The notes below the pieces were generated by a model. The model did not search any database. It was not told where the DNA came from and was given only the letters and a program-made list of their open reading frames with translations. Source: Rubrivivax sp. (GTDB taxonomy: Bacteria > Pseudomonadota > Gammaproteobacteria > Burkholderiales > Burkholderiaceae_C). Taken from it: a DNA stretch of 32,529 bases. Position numbers and translations under genes: made by a program. Positions 14,946 through 22,886 of the stretch are shown piece after piece. How positions within the stretch are numbered: the stretch's first letter is position 1; every line of letters begins with the position of its first letter. The stretch lies in NCBI GenBank assembly GCA_027483705.1, contig JAIXTY010000338.1:1-32529 (forward strand), in the 5' to 3' direction.

Positions 14946-15395
14946 TCAGTGGCTGTAGCCGAGCGCCTTGCAGGCGTCGACGAAGCTCACCTTGTGCTGG
15001 GCGGCGTACTGCTTGGCCTTGACGACGCGGGCATCGGCGCTGGCCGAGCTGCCTTCGCCTTCCTCCTTGGACGGGGCCGGCGAGCTGGGCGCGGGCTGGG
15101 GCGCGTCGGCGTGGTGCGCGCTGCTGGCCGCCGCGAGCGACTGGCGCTCCGCGGCCAGGATGGCCTGGGCGGCCTCGGCGCCGCTGGTCTTGCCGTCGAG
15201 CGCGAGCTGCATGACGAGGGCCTGGTGGCCCTTCATGCCCTCGCCCTCGGCCAGCACGGCCTTGACGCGGGCGAGCTCGGCCGCGGCGCCTTCCTGGCGG
15301 CCGGCGGCGGTGAACTCGGTGCGGAGCGTGGCGAAGAGGGCCGCGTGGTCGCGCTCCAGCGACTCACGCGTGATCGGGGTGTCTGCCTGGGGCAT
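14946..15395 (-). CDS. Scaffold protein from an internal in-frame start (lambda Nu3-like)
   Basis: Inside the protease gene, the ATG at 15393-15395 is preceded by AGAAGGAGAAGTC, a stronger ribosome site than that of the full gene. The 149-residue product begins MPQADTPITRESLERDHAAL and equals the C-terminal scaffold region without the protease. This is the arrangement of lambda C and Nu3, where an internal start yields the bulk of the scaffold that shapes the prohead and is later removed. The evidence is the ribosome site placed exactly at the domain boundary; expression is not shown. Confidence 0.72.
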   Translation of the reverse strand: MPQADTPITRESLERDHAALFATLRTEFTAAGRQEGAAAELARVKAVLAEGEGMKGHQALVMQLALDGKTSGAEAAQAILAAERQSLAAASSAHHADAPQPAPSSPAPSKEEGEGSSASADARVVKAKQYAAQHKVSFVDACKALGYSH

Positions 15396-16340
15396 GACTT
15401 CTCCTTCTGCGGTGGTGGTTGAGTCGTCCGAGAGCGCGGCACCGGCGCTGGTGGACAGGGGTTGATCCGACCGCGCCGCCGCGCCGAAGACCGCCTTGCG
15501 GCGCTTGGCGTAGCGGGTGGGGTCGCTGGCCAGCTGCTCGGCCATCGCCGCGACCGTGGAGACACCGTCCACGAGGCCTGCGTCGATGGCCTGCTGGCCG
15601 ATGAACACACGGCCGTCGGCCATGTGCTCGAGCACGAGCTCGCTGGTGGTGCCGCGGTGCTGTGCCACGGTGTCGACCAGGAGCGAGTAGAGGTAGTCGA
15701 GCTGCGCCTCGGCCTGCGCGATGACCTCGGCCGAGGGCGGCGCGCCGTTGACGCTGGTGCGCTTGTAGCGGCCGCGCACGAGCTCCATGCTGGTGGGCGA
15801 GGCGGGCTCCCAGCTCAGGCGCTGCACCACGCCGAGGCTGCCGACCATGTCGGTCTCGCCTTCGACGAAGATGGCGTTGGAGGCACTGCCCACCCAGTAC
15901 ATGGCCGAGGCCATGACGCCCTCGATCACGGTGACGGTGGGCTTGGCCGCCGCCAGGGCCGCCAGGGCCTTGCCGGCAGCCGGCACGCCCAGCACGTTGC
16001 CGCCGGGGCTGTCGGGCGCGAAGATGACCGAGCGCACCCGCGGGTCGGCAGCCATGCTGTCGAACTGCTGCGTCAGCATCTGGGTGCTGATGCCGCCGCT
16101 GACCTGCATGAAGAGATTGGCCTTGGGCGCCATGACGCCCGCCGCGCGCAGCACCGCCACGCCGCCCGGCAGCACCTCGTAGCGCTGTTGCTCGTTGGCC
16201 AGCGGGCGGCCCAGGCGCTGCTCCACGGCCTGCACGTCGATCTTGTCGCCGCGCAGGTGGGTGGCGTAGATCGCCTGCAGCTCGAGCAGCGTCTCGGGCA
16301 GGATGGCCCACGGGCCGGTCATGAGTTCCAGCAGCTTCAT
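14946..16340 (-). CDS. S49-family prohead protease fused to scaffold domain (lambda C-like)
   Basis: The 464-residue protein has an S49 (SppA-like) protease in its first 280 residues: FAPDSPGGNVLGV (108-119), GVMASAMYWVGSASNAIFVE with probable nucleophile Ser145, DMVGSLGVV (164-172), and GRYKRTSVNGAPP with probable base Lys193. The Ser-Lys spacing fits SppA-type enzymes. Residues 300-464 are charged, Ala/Gln/Glu-rich and helical, with an end (KEEGEG ... VVKAKQYAAQHKVSFVDACK) typical of phage scaffold domains. The protease trims scaffold and portal or capsid ends during head maturation. The ATG at 16338-16340 lies only ten bases after a terminator-like hairpin. A second start within the gene is listed separately. 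Confidence 0.93.
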   Translation of the reverse strand: MKLLELMTGPWAILPETLLELQAIYATHLRGDKIDVQAVEQRLGRPLANEQQRYEVLPGGVAVLRAAGVMAPKANLFMQVSGGISTQMLTQQFDSMAADPRVRSVIFAPDSPGGNVLGVPAAGKALAALAAAKPTVTVIEGVMASAMYWVGSASNAIFVEGETDMVGSLGVVQRLSWEPASPTSMELVRGRYKRTSVNGAPPSAEVIAQAEAQLDYLYSLLVDTVAQHRGTTSELVLEHMADGRVFIGQQAIDAGLVDGVSTVAAMAEQLASDPTRYAKRRKAVFGAAARSDQPLSTSAGAALSDDSTTTAEGEVMPQADTPITRESLERDHAALFATLRTEFTAAGRQEGAAAELARVKAVLAEGEGMKGHQALVMQLALDGKTSGAEAAQAILAAERQSLAAASSAHHADAPQPAPSSPAPSKEEGEGSSASADARVVKAKQYAAQHKVSFVDACKALGYSH

Positions 16341-16350
16341 CGGCGGCCTC

Positions 16351-16381
16351 AGAAAGACGAAGCCCGCACGAGGCGGGCTTC
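16351..16381 (-). terminator. Terminator-like hairpin just upstream of the protease gene
   Basis: In the minus direction GAAGCCCGC pairs with GCGGGCTTC (nine bases, 5-nt loop), followed by GTCTTTCT. The T tract is imperfect. It lies between the 278-residue repeat protein and the S49 gene, ten bases before the latter's ATG. Confidence 0.68.
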
Positions 16382-16407
16382 TGGGTGGAGCAGAACGGCG
16401 GCCGGCT

Positions 16408-17244
16408 TCATGGCAGCACAGTCGTGATGACCACGGGCTTGGGCAGCTCGGTGGTGAAGACCAGCCAGGGCGGTGACGTGGGGCCAGCACCGCCCAGCGC
16501 GAAGGCCGCCTCGGTCTCGACCGCCACGCCCGGCCCGCTGACGCGCACCAGGGCCAGCGCCAGGTCGGATTCGACCGCTGCCGTGGGGCCCTGGCCGGCC
16601 AGCAGCGGCAGCGCCTCGTCGGCCTCTTCGGCGGCCTGGACTGCGGCTCCGCTGCCCAGCGCCAGAGCTAGGCTGGTTTCCAGGGCGACGCCGGGCGGCA
16701 GGGCCAAGGGCAGCGCCAGGGCGGTGTCGGCCTCGAGCGCGGGGTCGATCGTCAGGGCCTGCAGCAGCGCCAGGGCCGCGTCACTGCTCTCGGCGATGCC
16801 CGGCGGCACGCCGGTGGGCACGTCGCCACCGCCGGTGCCGGGGTTGAGCGTGCCGAACGGCGCCGCCGCTGACCACACGCCGCCAGCGCCGTTGCGCAGC
16901 TGCAGGCCGGGCGCGTTGTACTCGGTGTTGGGCGACAGGCCGGTGATGGTGTCCGGGCTGATGCCGTCGGGCAACGCCGTGGGCGTGCCGCCATCGATGC
17001 GGTACTCGGTGGCGGTGCCCGACCAGGCCACGACGATGCTGGTGGCGCCGGCGGTGATGCTGTCGATGGCCGGCACCGCACTGCGGCCGGCGAACGAGCC
17101 GAAGCGCAGGCCCGACAGCGCGCCGTGGGGGCGGCCCTGGGTCAGGTCGCCGACAGGGTGCGAGCTGCCTGGATCCGGCGTCTTGGCGCCGAACGAGCCG
17201 AAGTCGATGCCCGACAGCGCGCTGTGCGGGCGATGCTGGGCCAT
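16408..17244 (-). CDS. Repeat-rich fibre-like protein with fibronectin III-like segment (278 aa)
   Basis: Residues 1-52 hold two copies of a motif RPHxALSGxxFGSFxxx. Residues about 55-140 (VPAIDSITAGATSIVVAWSG, then TATEYRIDGG ... ITGLSPNTEYNAPGLQL) resemble a fibronectin type III or Ig-like fold. Residues about 150-265 contain degenerate repeats of the form ExDxALALxxxxxxGxA, a pattern I recall from fibre-like proteins of proteobacterial prophages. There is no signal peptide or membrane segment. Its place, between the adhesin-like genes and the protease, is unusual for a fibre. It may be part of a head-surface or tail-fibre structure; the function is unproven. The ATG at 17244 has only a weak ribosome site. 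Confidence 0.75.
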   Translation of the reverse strand: MAQHRPHSALSGIDFGSFGAKTPDPGSSHPVGDLTQGRPHGALSGLRFGSFAGRSAVPAIDSITAGATSIVVAWSGTATEYRIDGGTPTALPDGISPDTITGLSPNTEYNAPGLQLRNGAGGVWSAAAPFGTLNPGTGGGDVPTGVPPGIAESSDAALALLQALTIDPALEADTALALPLALPPGVALETSLALALGSGAAVQAAEEADEALPLLAGQGPTAAVESDLALALVRVSGPGVAVETEAAFALGGAGPTSPPWLVFTTELPKPVVITTVLP

Positions 17245-17254
17245 GGTGGACTCG

Positions 17255-18157
17255 TCAGACGATGGTGAAGGTGTCGCCGGCGGCCGGGGCCGTCGTCAGG
17301 GCCACCACGGTGAGCGTGGGCGTGGCGCTCGCGCTGCTGGCCGTGATGTTGGTGGCCTGGCCGCGCAGCGCGGCGGTGGCGGTGTCGTCGTCGAACAGCA
17401 CGACGCGGCCCTTGAGCTGGTCGGCCACGCTAGTGGCCGGGCTCATGACCGAGGTGGTGATGCTGGTGGTGGTCGACGAGGCGCCCACGGTGCCGCGCAG
17501 GGTGGTGCGCTTGGCCACGCGGTCGCGGATGGCGTCGAGCGCGCTGCTGGTGAGCGCCGTCACCGAGCTGGGCGGCAGCACCATCACGTTGTCGGTTGCG
17601 GCGATCGCGAAGGTGGGCGCGGCGGCCAGCGTGACCGTGCGGGTGCTGCCCACGTAGCCCGTGACCAGGCCGAAGGCGCACTGCACGGCGCTGGCCACGT
17701 CGTGCAGGTACAGCAGGCAGCCGTTGAGCGCGTTGTCCTCGGCCGGGCCGGCAGCCAGCGTGAAGCTGGTCTGCGAGGCCAGCGTGGCGATGGTGGTGGC
17801 CAGCACGGCCCCGGGGATGCCGATGGTGAAGGCCGCCAGCGGGAAGCGCACCGTCTGGCTGTCGACCGTGATGTCGCTGACGACGACGACGTAGCGGGAG
17901 CCCGCCGACCAGAAGCCGGCGGTGGTGTTGTCGCTCAGGTCGATGGTGACGGTGTTGATGCCCGTCAGCGCGTCGAAGTCGGCCGCCACCGTGATGCCGG
18001 CGGCCGAGGCGCGCTGGACGGTGTTGCCATCCTTGTAGACCTGGATGTCGGCCGCGACCAGGCCGGTGGCCGCGATCGGCGCGCCCGTCGCACCGGCGAA
18101 GGAGCCGAAGGGGAGCTGGATGGTTGCGCCAGGGCGCACGATGCCGAGCTGGTACAT
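17255..18157 (-). CDS. Virion-surface/fibre-like protein (300 aa)
   Basis: The protein begins MYQLGIVRPGATIQLPFGSF and has a first domain of about 115 residues (DIQVYKDGNTVQRASAAGIT, then DLSDNTTAGFWSAGSRYVVV and FPLAAFTIG) of a kind commonly encoded among phage fibre and baseplate genes, in which an input strand, a time-like GxxVYVVVxD segment and a closing F-I-G occur. A middle part (SFTLAAGPAEDNALNGCLLY, AFGLVTGYVGSTRTVTLAAA) and a helical patch with the DAIRDRVAKRTTLRG motif follow. It shares the motif FGSFAG with its neighbour. The gene lies seven bases after the upstream stop, within the run of adhesin-like genes. Exact role unknown. Confidence 0.72.
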   Translation of the reverse strand: MYQLGIVRPGATIQLPFGSFAGATGAPIAATGLVAADIQVYKDGNTVQRASAAGITVAADFDALTGINTVTIDLSDNTTAGFWSAGSRYVVVVSDITVDSQTVRFPLAAFTIGIPGAVLATTIATLASQTSFTLAAGPAEDNALNGCLLYLHDVASAVQCAFGLVTGYVGSTRTVTLAAAPTFAIAATDNVMVLPPSSVTALTSSALDAIRDRVAKRTTLRGTVGASSTTTSITTSVMSPATSVADQLKGRVVLFDDDTATAALRGQATNITASSASATPTLTVVALTTAPAAGDTFTIV

Positions 18158-18164
18158 GGTCGTA

Positions 18165-18875
18165 TCAGGCGATGAGCCTGCCCTTGATGAGTCGAGACTG
18201 AGCCAGGCCCGCGCCGGTGAGCGGGAGGGCGCCGGAGCCACCGCCGCCGCCGGCAGCCTTGTACGCAACGATCACCGCTTCGTAGTTGGCGCCCGCGCTG
18301 ACGGTGACAGCACCGCGCTGGTCGGTGCTTGCGCCGGCCGGGATGCTGTAGGCGCCGTAGCCCTGATACGCGTTTGCTGCGCTGGGCGTGCCTGTGAAGC
18401 CAGTGAACCCGCTCGGGCCGGTGATGCTTCCCAGCGTGCGGTCCATGACGTAGGCCACGAGGATCGGGCCGCCACCGCCGGTGTCGATCTGCCCAGCTGG
18501 CGCGGCGTTCGGGTTGTTCGTGGTGTCGTTCGCGTTGCCAGCGCTGGCCTCAACGTGTGCCGTCGTGGCCACGTTGTCGAACTCATAGGCCTTGGCCCGC
18601 CAGTTGCCGATGCTGGTGAAACTGATGGGGTAGCTGTTGACGCCACCAGCTACATCGGGGCGGCTCAGGATCAGCACAGCAGCGCCATTACCCGAGCCCC
18701 CTTGCTGACCACGATCGGTACCGAACCCAGGTGAGGAGAAGGTCAGGCCGACGCTGGAGAGGTTCCAGATGATGATGGCAACCATGTTGCCGGCAGTGAC
18801 GTTGCCCGGGAAGACGACGTTGCCGGACGTCCCACTGTTGACCACCAGCTCGGGGCTTTGCTGCACAAGTCCCAT
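18165..18875 (-). CDS. Gly/Ala/Thr-rich fibre-like protein (236 aa)
   Basis: The protein, starting MGLVQQSPELVVNSGTSGNV, is predicted almost wholly beta (VFPGNVTAGNMVAIIIWNLS, AVLILSRPDVAGGVNSYPIS, PILVAYVMDRTLGSITGPSG), with no membrane segment once read as beta strands, and ends in a glycine linker followed by LPLTGAGLAQSRLIKGRLIA. The fold pattern resembles small extracellular or virion-surface domains. I do not recognise a family with certainty. The ATG at 18873-18875 (after GAGGG) was preferred to a TTG three codons upstream. G+C looks lower here than in neighbouring head genes, suggesting recent exchange. Confidence 0.7.
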   Translation of the reverse strand: MGLVQQSPELVVNSGTSGNVVFPGNVTAGNMVAIIIWNLSSVGLTFSSPGFGTDRGQQGGSGNGAAVLILSRPDVAGGVNSYPISFTSIGNWRAKAYEFDNVATTAHVEASAGNANDTTNNPNAAPAGQIDTGGGGPILVAYVMDRTLGSITGPSGFTGFTGTPSAANAYQGYGAYSIPAGASTDQRGAVTVSAGANYEAVIVAYKAAGGGGGSGALPLTGAGLAQSRLIKGRLIA

Positions 18876-18876
18876 G

Positions 18877-20295
18877 TCAAGCAACCCTCACGAATTTCAT
18901 GTTGTCGGCCTTGCTGCGCTGCGCGACAAAGCCTTGCAAGCGGGGGACATAAAGCAGGCGCTTGTTCAAGATCCCGCCGTTCGACAGCGGCGTGCCCGTC
19001 GGGGTCCACAGGGCCATGTCCCATGCCGTGCCAGCGTTTGGCGTTACGACGTAGAACGTCTGCATCCGCAGGGAGTGCATGAAGTAGAACTTGCCGTCGA
19101 GCGGGTTGAACGCCATGCCGCCGTAGGCGGGGGTGTCGGCCGCAAACTGGGTGAGCGCGGCACTGCTGTTGATCGTGATGTCGCGGCTATTGCCAGTTGA
19201 CGGATCCAGCTCGCGCGCGCTGACGCCCGATCCACCGCCAGACCCTGTACCCCACTGAAGTGCAAAGATGCGGTCCCTGATGGAGTCGTAGGCCGCCGGG
19301 AAATTGTTGAGCAGCGAGCCGGACCCTGGCTTGCTCCAGGTCTGCGTGCTGACGTTGAAGCGGTAGCCCGCCTGCGTCCAGATGTTGCCGACCCCGTCTT
19401 GCACGATGCCGTACCCGGCAGAAGGCCAGGGGGTGATGTCCGGGTAGGTAAAGCGCGGCAGGTAGTCGTTGCTGGTCAGGCTGAACAGGTCCATGCCAGG
19501 ACCCTGCGGCGTACTGCCTCCCCAGGCGAAGTTGCACCCTGCAAGCAGAACCGCGTTCAGGCCTTCGATGTAGTGCGTGTAGTGGTAGGTGTGCCGCGAT
19601 GCAGGCGTGCCGTCCGCGTAGTAGAGGACGTTAGCCTCAGTGCCATTCCAGGTGCTGCCCTTGCGCAGCGTCCAACCAGGGCTGCCGGCTTCAAGGTTGA
19701 CACTGGCTGCGGCATTGCTCGGGCCATCGTTATGCCCACCAGAGGCCACGGCGATGAGTGTGCTATCGCTGGGACGCAGCGTGAAGTCGCAAAAGGCGTC
19801 GAGGTTCAGGCTGCCTGGCGGATTGGCTGTGCCAGGTATGTCCACCCATTGCCCGATCGAGGCGCCAGCAAGCCACGCGGGCGGGCTCGTCGGAGGCAAC
19901 GTCGCCGCGGCGCTGACCACCACCCCCTGCAGCGTGGGCGTGCAGAGGGTCTTGATGGCGCCGATGTGGTTGACGTCCGCCCCGCTCACGCCTGCCGTCA
20001 GCGCGAACACGGCCAGGCCGCCCGCGGTGCGCATCACCCAGCGGGCCGGCGTGCCGACGGAGACGGCCGCGTCGGCCAGGTGCGCGCCCAGCACGAAGCG
20101 CCGCGGGGTCGTGGCTTCGATGCTGGGCAGCGGCACGGTGAGGGTGCGCAGGTGGGTGCCGGAGGCGTTCTCGAGCCGCGCGGTGATGGGGCTGGCGCCA
20201 AAGGGCGCGAGCAGCGCCTCGAGCTGAGCCTGCTGCGACGTGGCGCCGCCCACGGCCACCGCCGTGGCGTAGTCCAGGATCGTCAACAGGCCCAT
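18877..20295 (-). CDS. Kelch-like beta-propeller adhesin-type protein (472 aa)
   Basis: Residues 1-110 form an N-terminal domain (MGLLTILDYATAVAVGGATS, then APFGASPITARLENASG) that may anchor it to the virion. Residues about 150-460 contain recurrent aromatic and glycine motifs suggesting a kelch or galactose-oxidase-like propeller: VASGGHNDGPSNAAASVNLE, TYHYTHYIEGLNAVLLAGCN, GNIWTQAGYRFNVSTQTWSK, AYDSIRDRIFALQWGTG, PAYGGMAFNPLDGKFYFMHS and MALWTPTGTPLSNGGILNKR. Such domains bind sugars or proteins. No signal peptide is present, as expected for a virion part. A host-binding role is inferred. The gene's base composition looks less G+C-rich than the capsid genes, and it sits between portal and protease, which is odd for a receptor-binding protein. 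Confidence 0.75.
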   Translation of the reverse strand: MGLLTILDYATAVAVGGATSQQAQLEALLAPFGASPITARLENASGTHLRTLTVPLPSIEATTPRRFVLGAHLADAAVSVGTPARWVMRTAGGLAVFALTAGVSGADVNHIGAIKTLCTPTLQGVVVSAAATLPPTSPPAWLAGASIGQWVDIPGTANPPGSLNLDAFCDFTLRPSDSTLIAVASGGHNDGPSNAAASVNLEAGSPGWTLRKGSTWNGTEANVLYYADGTPASRHTYHYTHYIEGLNAVLLAGCNFAWGGSTPQGPGMDLFSLTSNDYLPRFTYPDITPWPSAGYGIVQDGVGNIWTQAGYRFNVSTQTWSKPGSGSLLNNFPAAYDSIRDRIFALQWGTGSGGGSGVSARELDPSTGNSRDITINSSAALTQFAADTPAYGGMAFNPLDGKFYFMHSLRMQTFYVVTPNAGTAWDMALWTPTGTPLSNGGILNKRLLYVPRLQGFVAQRSKADNMKFVRVA

Positions 20296-20320
20296 GGCGC
20301 GCGTTCGGTGGGAGCTGCCG

Positions 20321-20797
20321 TCAGACCGCGTTGCCGCGGAAGAAGACGCCGGCCGCCATCGGCACGTCGGCGCCGCTGGGGGTGACGACGAAGTCGAACA
20401 GCGTGAGCGGCACCAGGTCGGCGTCGGTGCCGGCGGTGGTGTCGGGGTCGTAGCAGACGACGATGTCCGTCCAGCCCGTGCCGGCGGCGACGCCGGCCCA
20501 GGTCTGCGCCGGCAGCGACAGCTCCATGCGGTTGAGCGTGTCGTCGGGGGCCGGGAAGGCCGCCAGCTCGACGTCGGTGAGCACCTTGCGGGCATAGCCG
20601 CTGTTGGTGACCTCCACGACGTCGACGTCGGCGATCAGTTGCGCCAGGGTGTCGTAGCGGCGCATGACCGCATCGGTGGCCGCGCCGGCGTTGATGGCCA
20701 CCAGCACCAGCGCGCTGTTGGCCGGATCGTTGGCCTTGACGCGGCGGTAGAACTCGGCGACGCGGCCGAGAGCGATGTTGAAGACGAAGGAGGCCAT
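20321..20797 (-). CDS. Phage structural protein of unknown function (158 aa)
   Basis: The protein starts MASFVFNIALGRVAEFYRRV. It has a helical opening, a block VEVTNSGYARKVLTDVELAA seen in proteins that accompany phage surface fibres, and a WTDIVVCYDPDTTAGTDADL segment ending in a beta-rich stretch with DFVVTPSGADVPM. It appears to be a conserved virion gene of the run between portal and protease. No catalytic motif is visible. The ATG at 20795-20797 has CGGAG upstream. Its partner genes are all beta-rich and adhesin-like. Confidence 0.75.
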   Translation of the reverse strand: MASFVFNIALGRVAEFYRRVKANDPANSALVLVAINAGAATDAVMRRYDTLAQLIADVDVVEVTNSGYARKVLTDVELAAFPAPDDTLNRMELSLPAQTWAGVAAGTGWTDIVVCYDPDTTAGTDADLVPLTLFDFVVTPSGADVPMAAGVFFRGNAV

Positions 20798-20823
20798 GGG
20801 GTGCTCCGGTTTTGAAACTGGGA

Positions 20824-21228
20824 CTACCGCGTGACGCCGGGGCGCACGCGCACAGCGCCGCTGAGGCAGACATCCACGTTGCCCTCGGCGTCTTCGACTT
20901 CGATGTCGTACTCGTAGAGGGACTCCGGCGCGGTGAGCTCGTCGCCGCAGGGGATGGCGGCCGTCTGCTCGTCGGTGAGCCAGAACTCGATCCAGCCCTC
21001 GGTGGGCACGGTGGCGATGCGCGTACCGAAGTTGGTCACCACGGTGGCGTCGAGCGCCTTCTTGCGGATCTGGCCGCGAACCTGCGCGCCGGTCAGGTCC
21101 ACCGGCGTGGGCTCGGCCTCGGGCGTGGCACGTCGGGTGAGGTACTGGCGCACGGGGCGCAGGCTGGCGCCCTGGTGCAGCTCGAGGTCGCGGCGCTCGC
21201 CGAGAGTGCTGATCTTGCTGGTGGCCAT
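20824..21228 (-). CDS. Ig-like / BppU-N-like phage protein (134 aa)
   Basis: The 134-residue protein contains PVDLTGAQVRGQIRKKALDA (about residues 42-61) and a following beta region with the EGWIEFWLTDEQTAAIP pattern and YEYDIEVEDAEGNVDVCLSG. This layout, strand, LTG turn, then linear strands ending in an E-Y-D-I segment, is that of small Ig-like or BppU N-terminal-like modules found with phage fibre and baseplate proteins. It directly follows the portal gene, with overlapping stop and start (TGATG at 21226-21230). It probably begins the surface-protein run. Confidence 0.72.
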   Translation of the reverse strand: MATSKISTLGERRDLELHQGASLRPVRQYLTRRATPEAEPTPVDLTGAQVRGQIRKKALDATVVTNFGTRIATVPTEGWIEFWLTDEQTAAIPCGDELTAPESLYEYDIEVEDAEGNVDVCLSGAVRVRPGVTR

Positions 21229-22886
21229 CAGACGGCTCCGGGCGCGGGCGCGCGGCTGGGCTGCGGGGCAGGCGCGCCGGCGCGCGGGCGCAGGGTGATG
21301 CCGCGGGAGGCCAGCAGCTCCTCGTCGGCAGCGCGCTGCTCCACGACCGCGCCGAAGTTCTGCCCGAAGAGCTCCCAGCTGCCGCGCGTGAGGGTGGTGA
21401 GGCCTCCGTCGACGGCGTCGAGCCAGGCGGTCACTTCGTCGCGCGGGTTGAGCGAGCCCTGGCTGTCGCCGTGCCAGGCGCCGCGGCAGTAGGCCCAGCG
21501 CATGCGCGCGTCACTGAAGAAACCCGGCGCGCGGATGCGGCCGCTGGCCACGGCCTCGGCCAGCCACGTTTCGGTGACGGGCTGGCAGAAGTCGGTGGCG
21601 GTCTGCGTGCGCACGTCGAGTAGGTGCTTCCAGGCGTCCAGCCAGGCGGCGCGCGCGGCGGTGTAGCTGGTGCTGAACTTCTTGAGCAGCAGCTCGCTGC
21701 CGATGAAGGTGCCGGCGCCCAGCTGGTCGAAGACCGCGGCCACGAAGTCAGGGAACGCCGGGTTGGGGCGGCCGGGGTTGTAGACGTTGGCCTTCTCGCC
21801 CTTGGCCAGGCCGATGACGGCGGCGGGGCCCATCTCGATCTCGCCGGTGGGCGCCTGCTCGCTGCCGCCGCCGCCCTGGCCGCCCGGCTGCATGCCGAAG
21901 ATGGGGGCCGTGCCGGTGCCCGATGGCGTCTCGATCACCATGGTGAGGAAGGCGCTCACGACGGCGGCCTTGACCTCGGCATCGGTGTAGTCGCCGAGCA
22001 GCTTGAACAGGCCCATCACCGGGGCGAGGTAGCTCACGCCGCGCGGCTGCTCGGGCCGCAGGCGCTTGAAGTGGTGCAGGATGCGGCGGCGGCCGCTCTC
22101 GCCGACGGGCTCGATCCAGTCGCCCGCGAACACGTCGCCGGCCGCGGCCAGGTGCAGCGAGCCCGGGTGCTGGCGGTAGACGTGCACGCCGGTGACCAGG
22201 CCGTTGGCGCCGCGGCGGATGCCGCCAGCGGCATCACCGGAGTCGGCAGCGCCCTTGGGGTTGCCCACGCGATCGGCCTCGAGCACCTGCACGCGCAGCC
22301 GGTACGGCTGGGTGGTGGTGGGCTCGCCGTCGGGCAGCATGCTGAAGCAGTCGCCGCTTTCGAGGCGGGCGCGGGTGACCAGGTCTTGCAGGCCGTAGAA
22401 GGTCTGGTCGCCGTAGTAGTCGCACGCCGTGCTGTCGGCCCAGAGCGCGTGCTCGGCGCTCACCTCTTCGGCCCAGTCCTTGGCCTGGCGCACCGTCCAG
22501 CCCAGGGTCTTGAGGTGCGGCATGGGCACCCACACCAGGCCGGTGCCGATGGCGCGCGCGACGTTGGTGTTGATGGCGCTGGCGGCCAGCGGGTGGTTGC
22601 GCACCAGCCAGCGCGCCTGGCCGCGCTGGTCGGCGATGCGGCGCAGCGTGTCGGCCGCGGCGCTGCGCGGCCGGGTGAACCAGCGGCTGAGGAAGCTGTC
22701 GCCGCCGGAGGTGCTGGTGTAGCCGCTGTCGTCCATGGAGGAGGCGCCGCCCAGGCCGGGCGTGGGCTCGGCCATGCGCTCGAGCTGGGCCTGCAGCATC
22801 TCCAGCCGCGTGCGCGCGGCGTAGCGCTGCAGGGCGCGCTCAGGGTCCCTCCACTCCACCAGGCGGTCGACGAGGTTGCGGCGCAT
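21228..22886 (-). CDS. Portal protein (lambda gpB family)
   Basis: The 552-residue protein forms the ring at the head vertex through which DNA enters and to which the tail joins. Diagnostic stretches are LRRIADQRGQARWLVRNHPL, AASAINTNVARAIGTGLVWV, ARLESGDCFSMLPDGEPTTT, IEPVGESGRRRILHHFKRLR, the LAPVMGLFKLLGDYTDAEVK helix, and FIGSELLLKKFSTSYTAARA. Length and motifs fit lambda-type portals of about 500-550 residues. The last 35 residues are Pro/Ala-rich. It overlaps the gpW-like stop by one base and the next gene's start by one base. It is here separated from the terminase by a 2.4-kb block of accessory genes. Confidence 0.95.
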   Translation of the reverse strand: MRRNLVDRLVEWRDPERALQRYAARTRLEMLQAQLERMAEPTPGLGGASSMDDSGYTSTSGGDSFLSRWFTRPRSAAADTLRRIADQRGQARWLVRNHPLAASAINTNVARAIGTGLVWVPMPHLKTLGWTVRQAKDWAEEVSAEHALWADSTACDYYGDQTFYGLQDLVTRARLESGDCFSMLPDGEPTTTQPYRLRVQVLEADRVGNPKGAADSGDAAGGIRRGANGLVTGVHVYRQHPGSLHLAAAGDVFAGDWIEPVGESGRRRILHHFKRLRPEQPRGVSYLAPVMGLFKLLGDYTDAEVKAAVVSAFLTMVIETPSGTGTAPIFGMQPGGQGGGGSEQAPTGEIEMGPAAVIGLAKGEKANVYNPGRPNPAFPDFVAAVFDQLGAGTFIGSELLLKKFSTSYTAARAAWLDAWKHLLDVRTQTATDFCQPVTETWLAEAVASGRIRAPGFFSDARMRWAYCRGAWHGDSQGSLNPRDEVTAWLDAVDGGLTTLTRGSWELFGQNFGAVVEQRAADEELLASRGITLRPRAGAPAPQPSRAPAPGAV

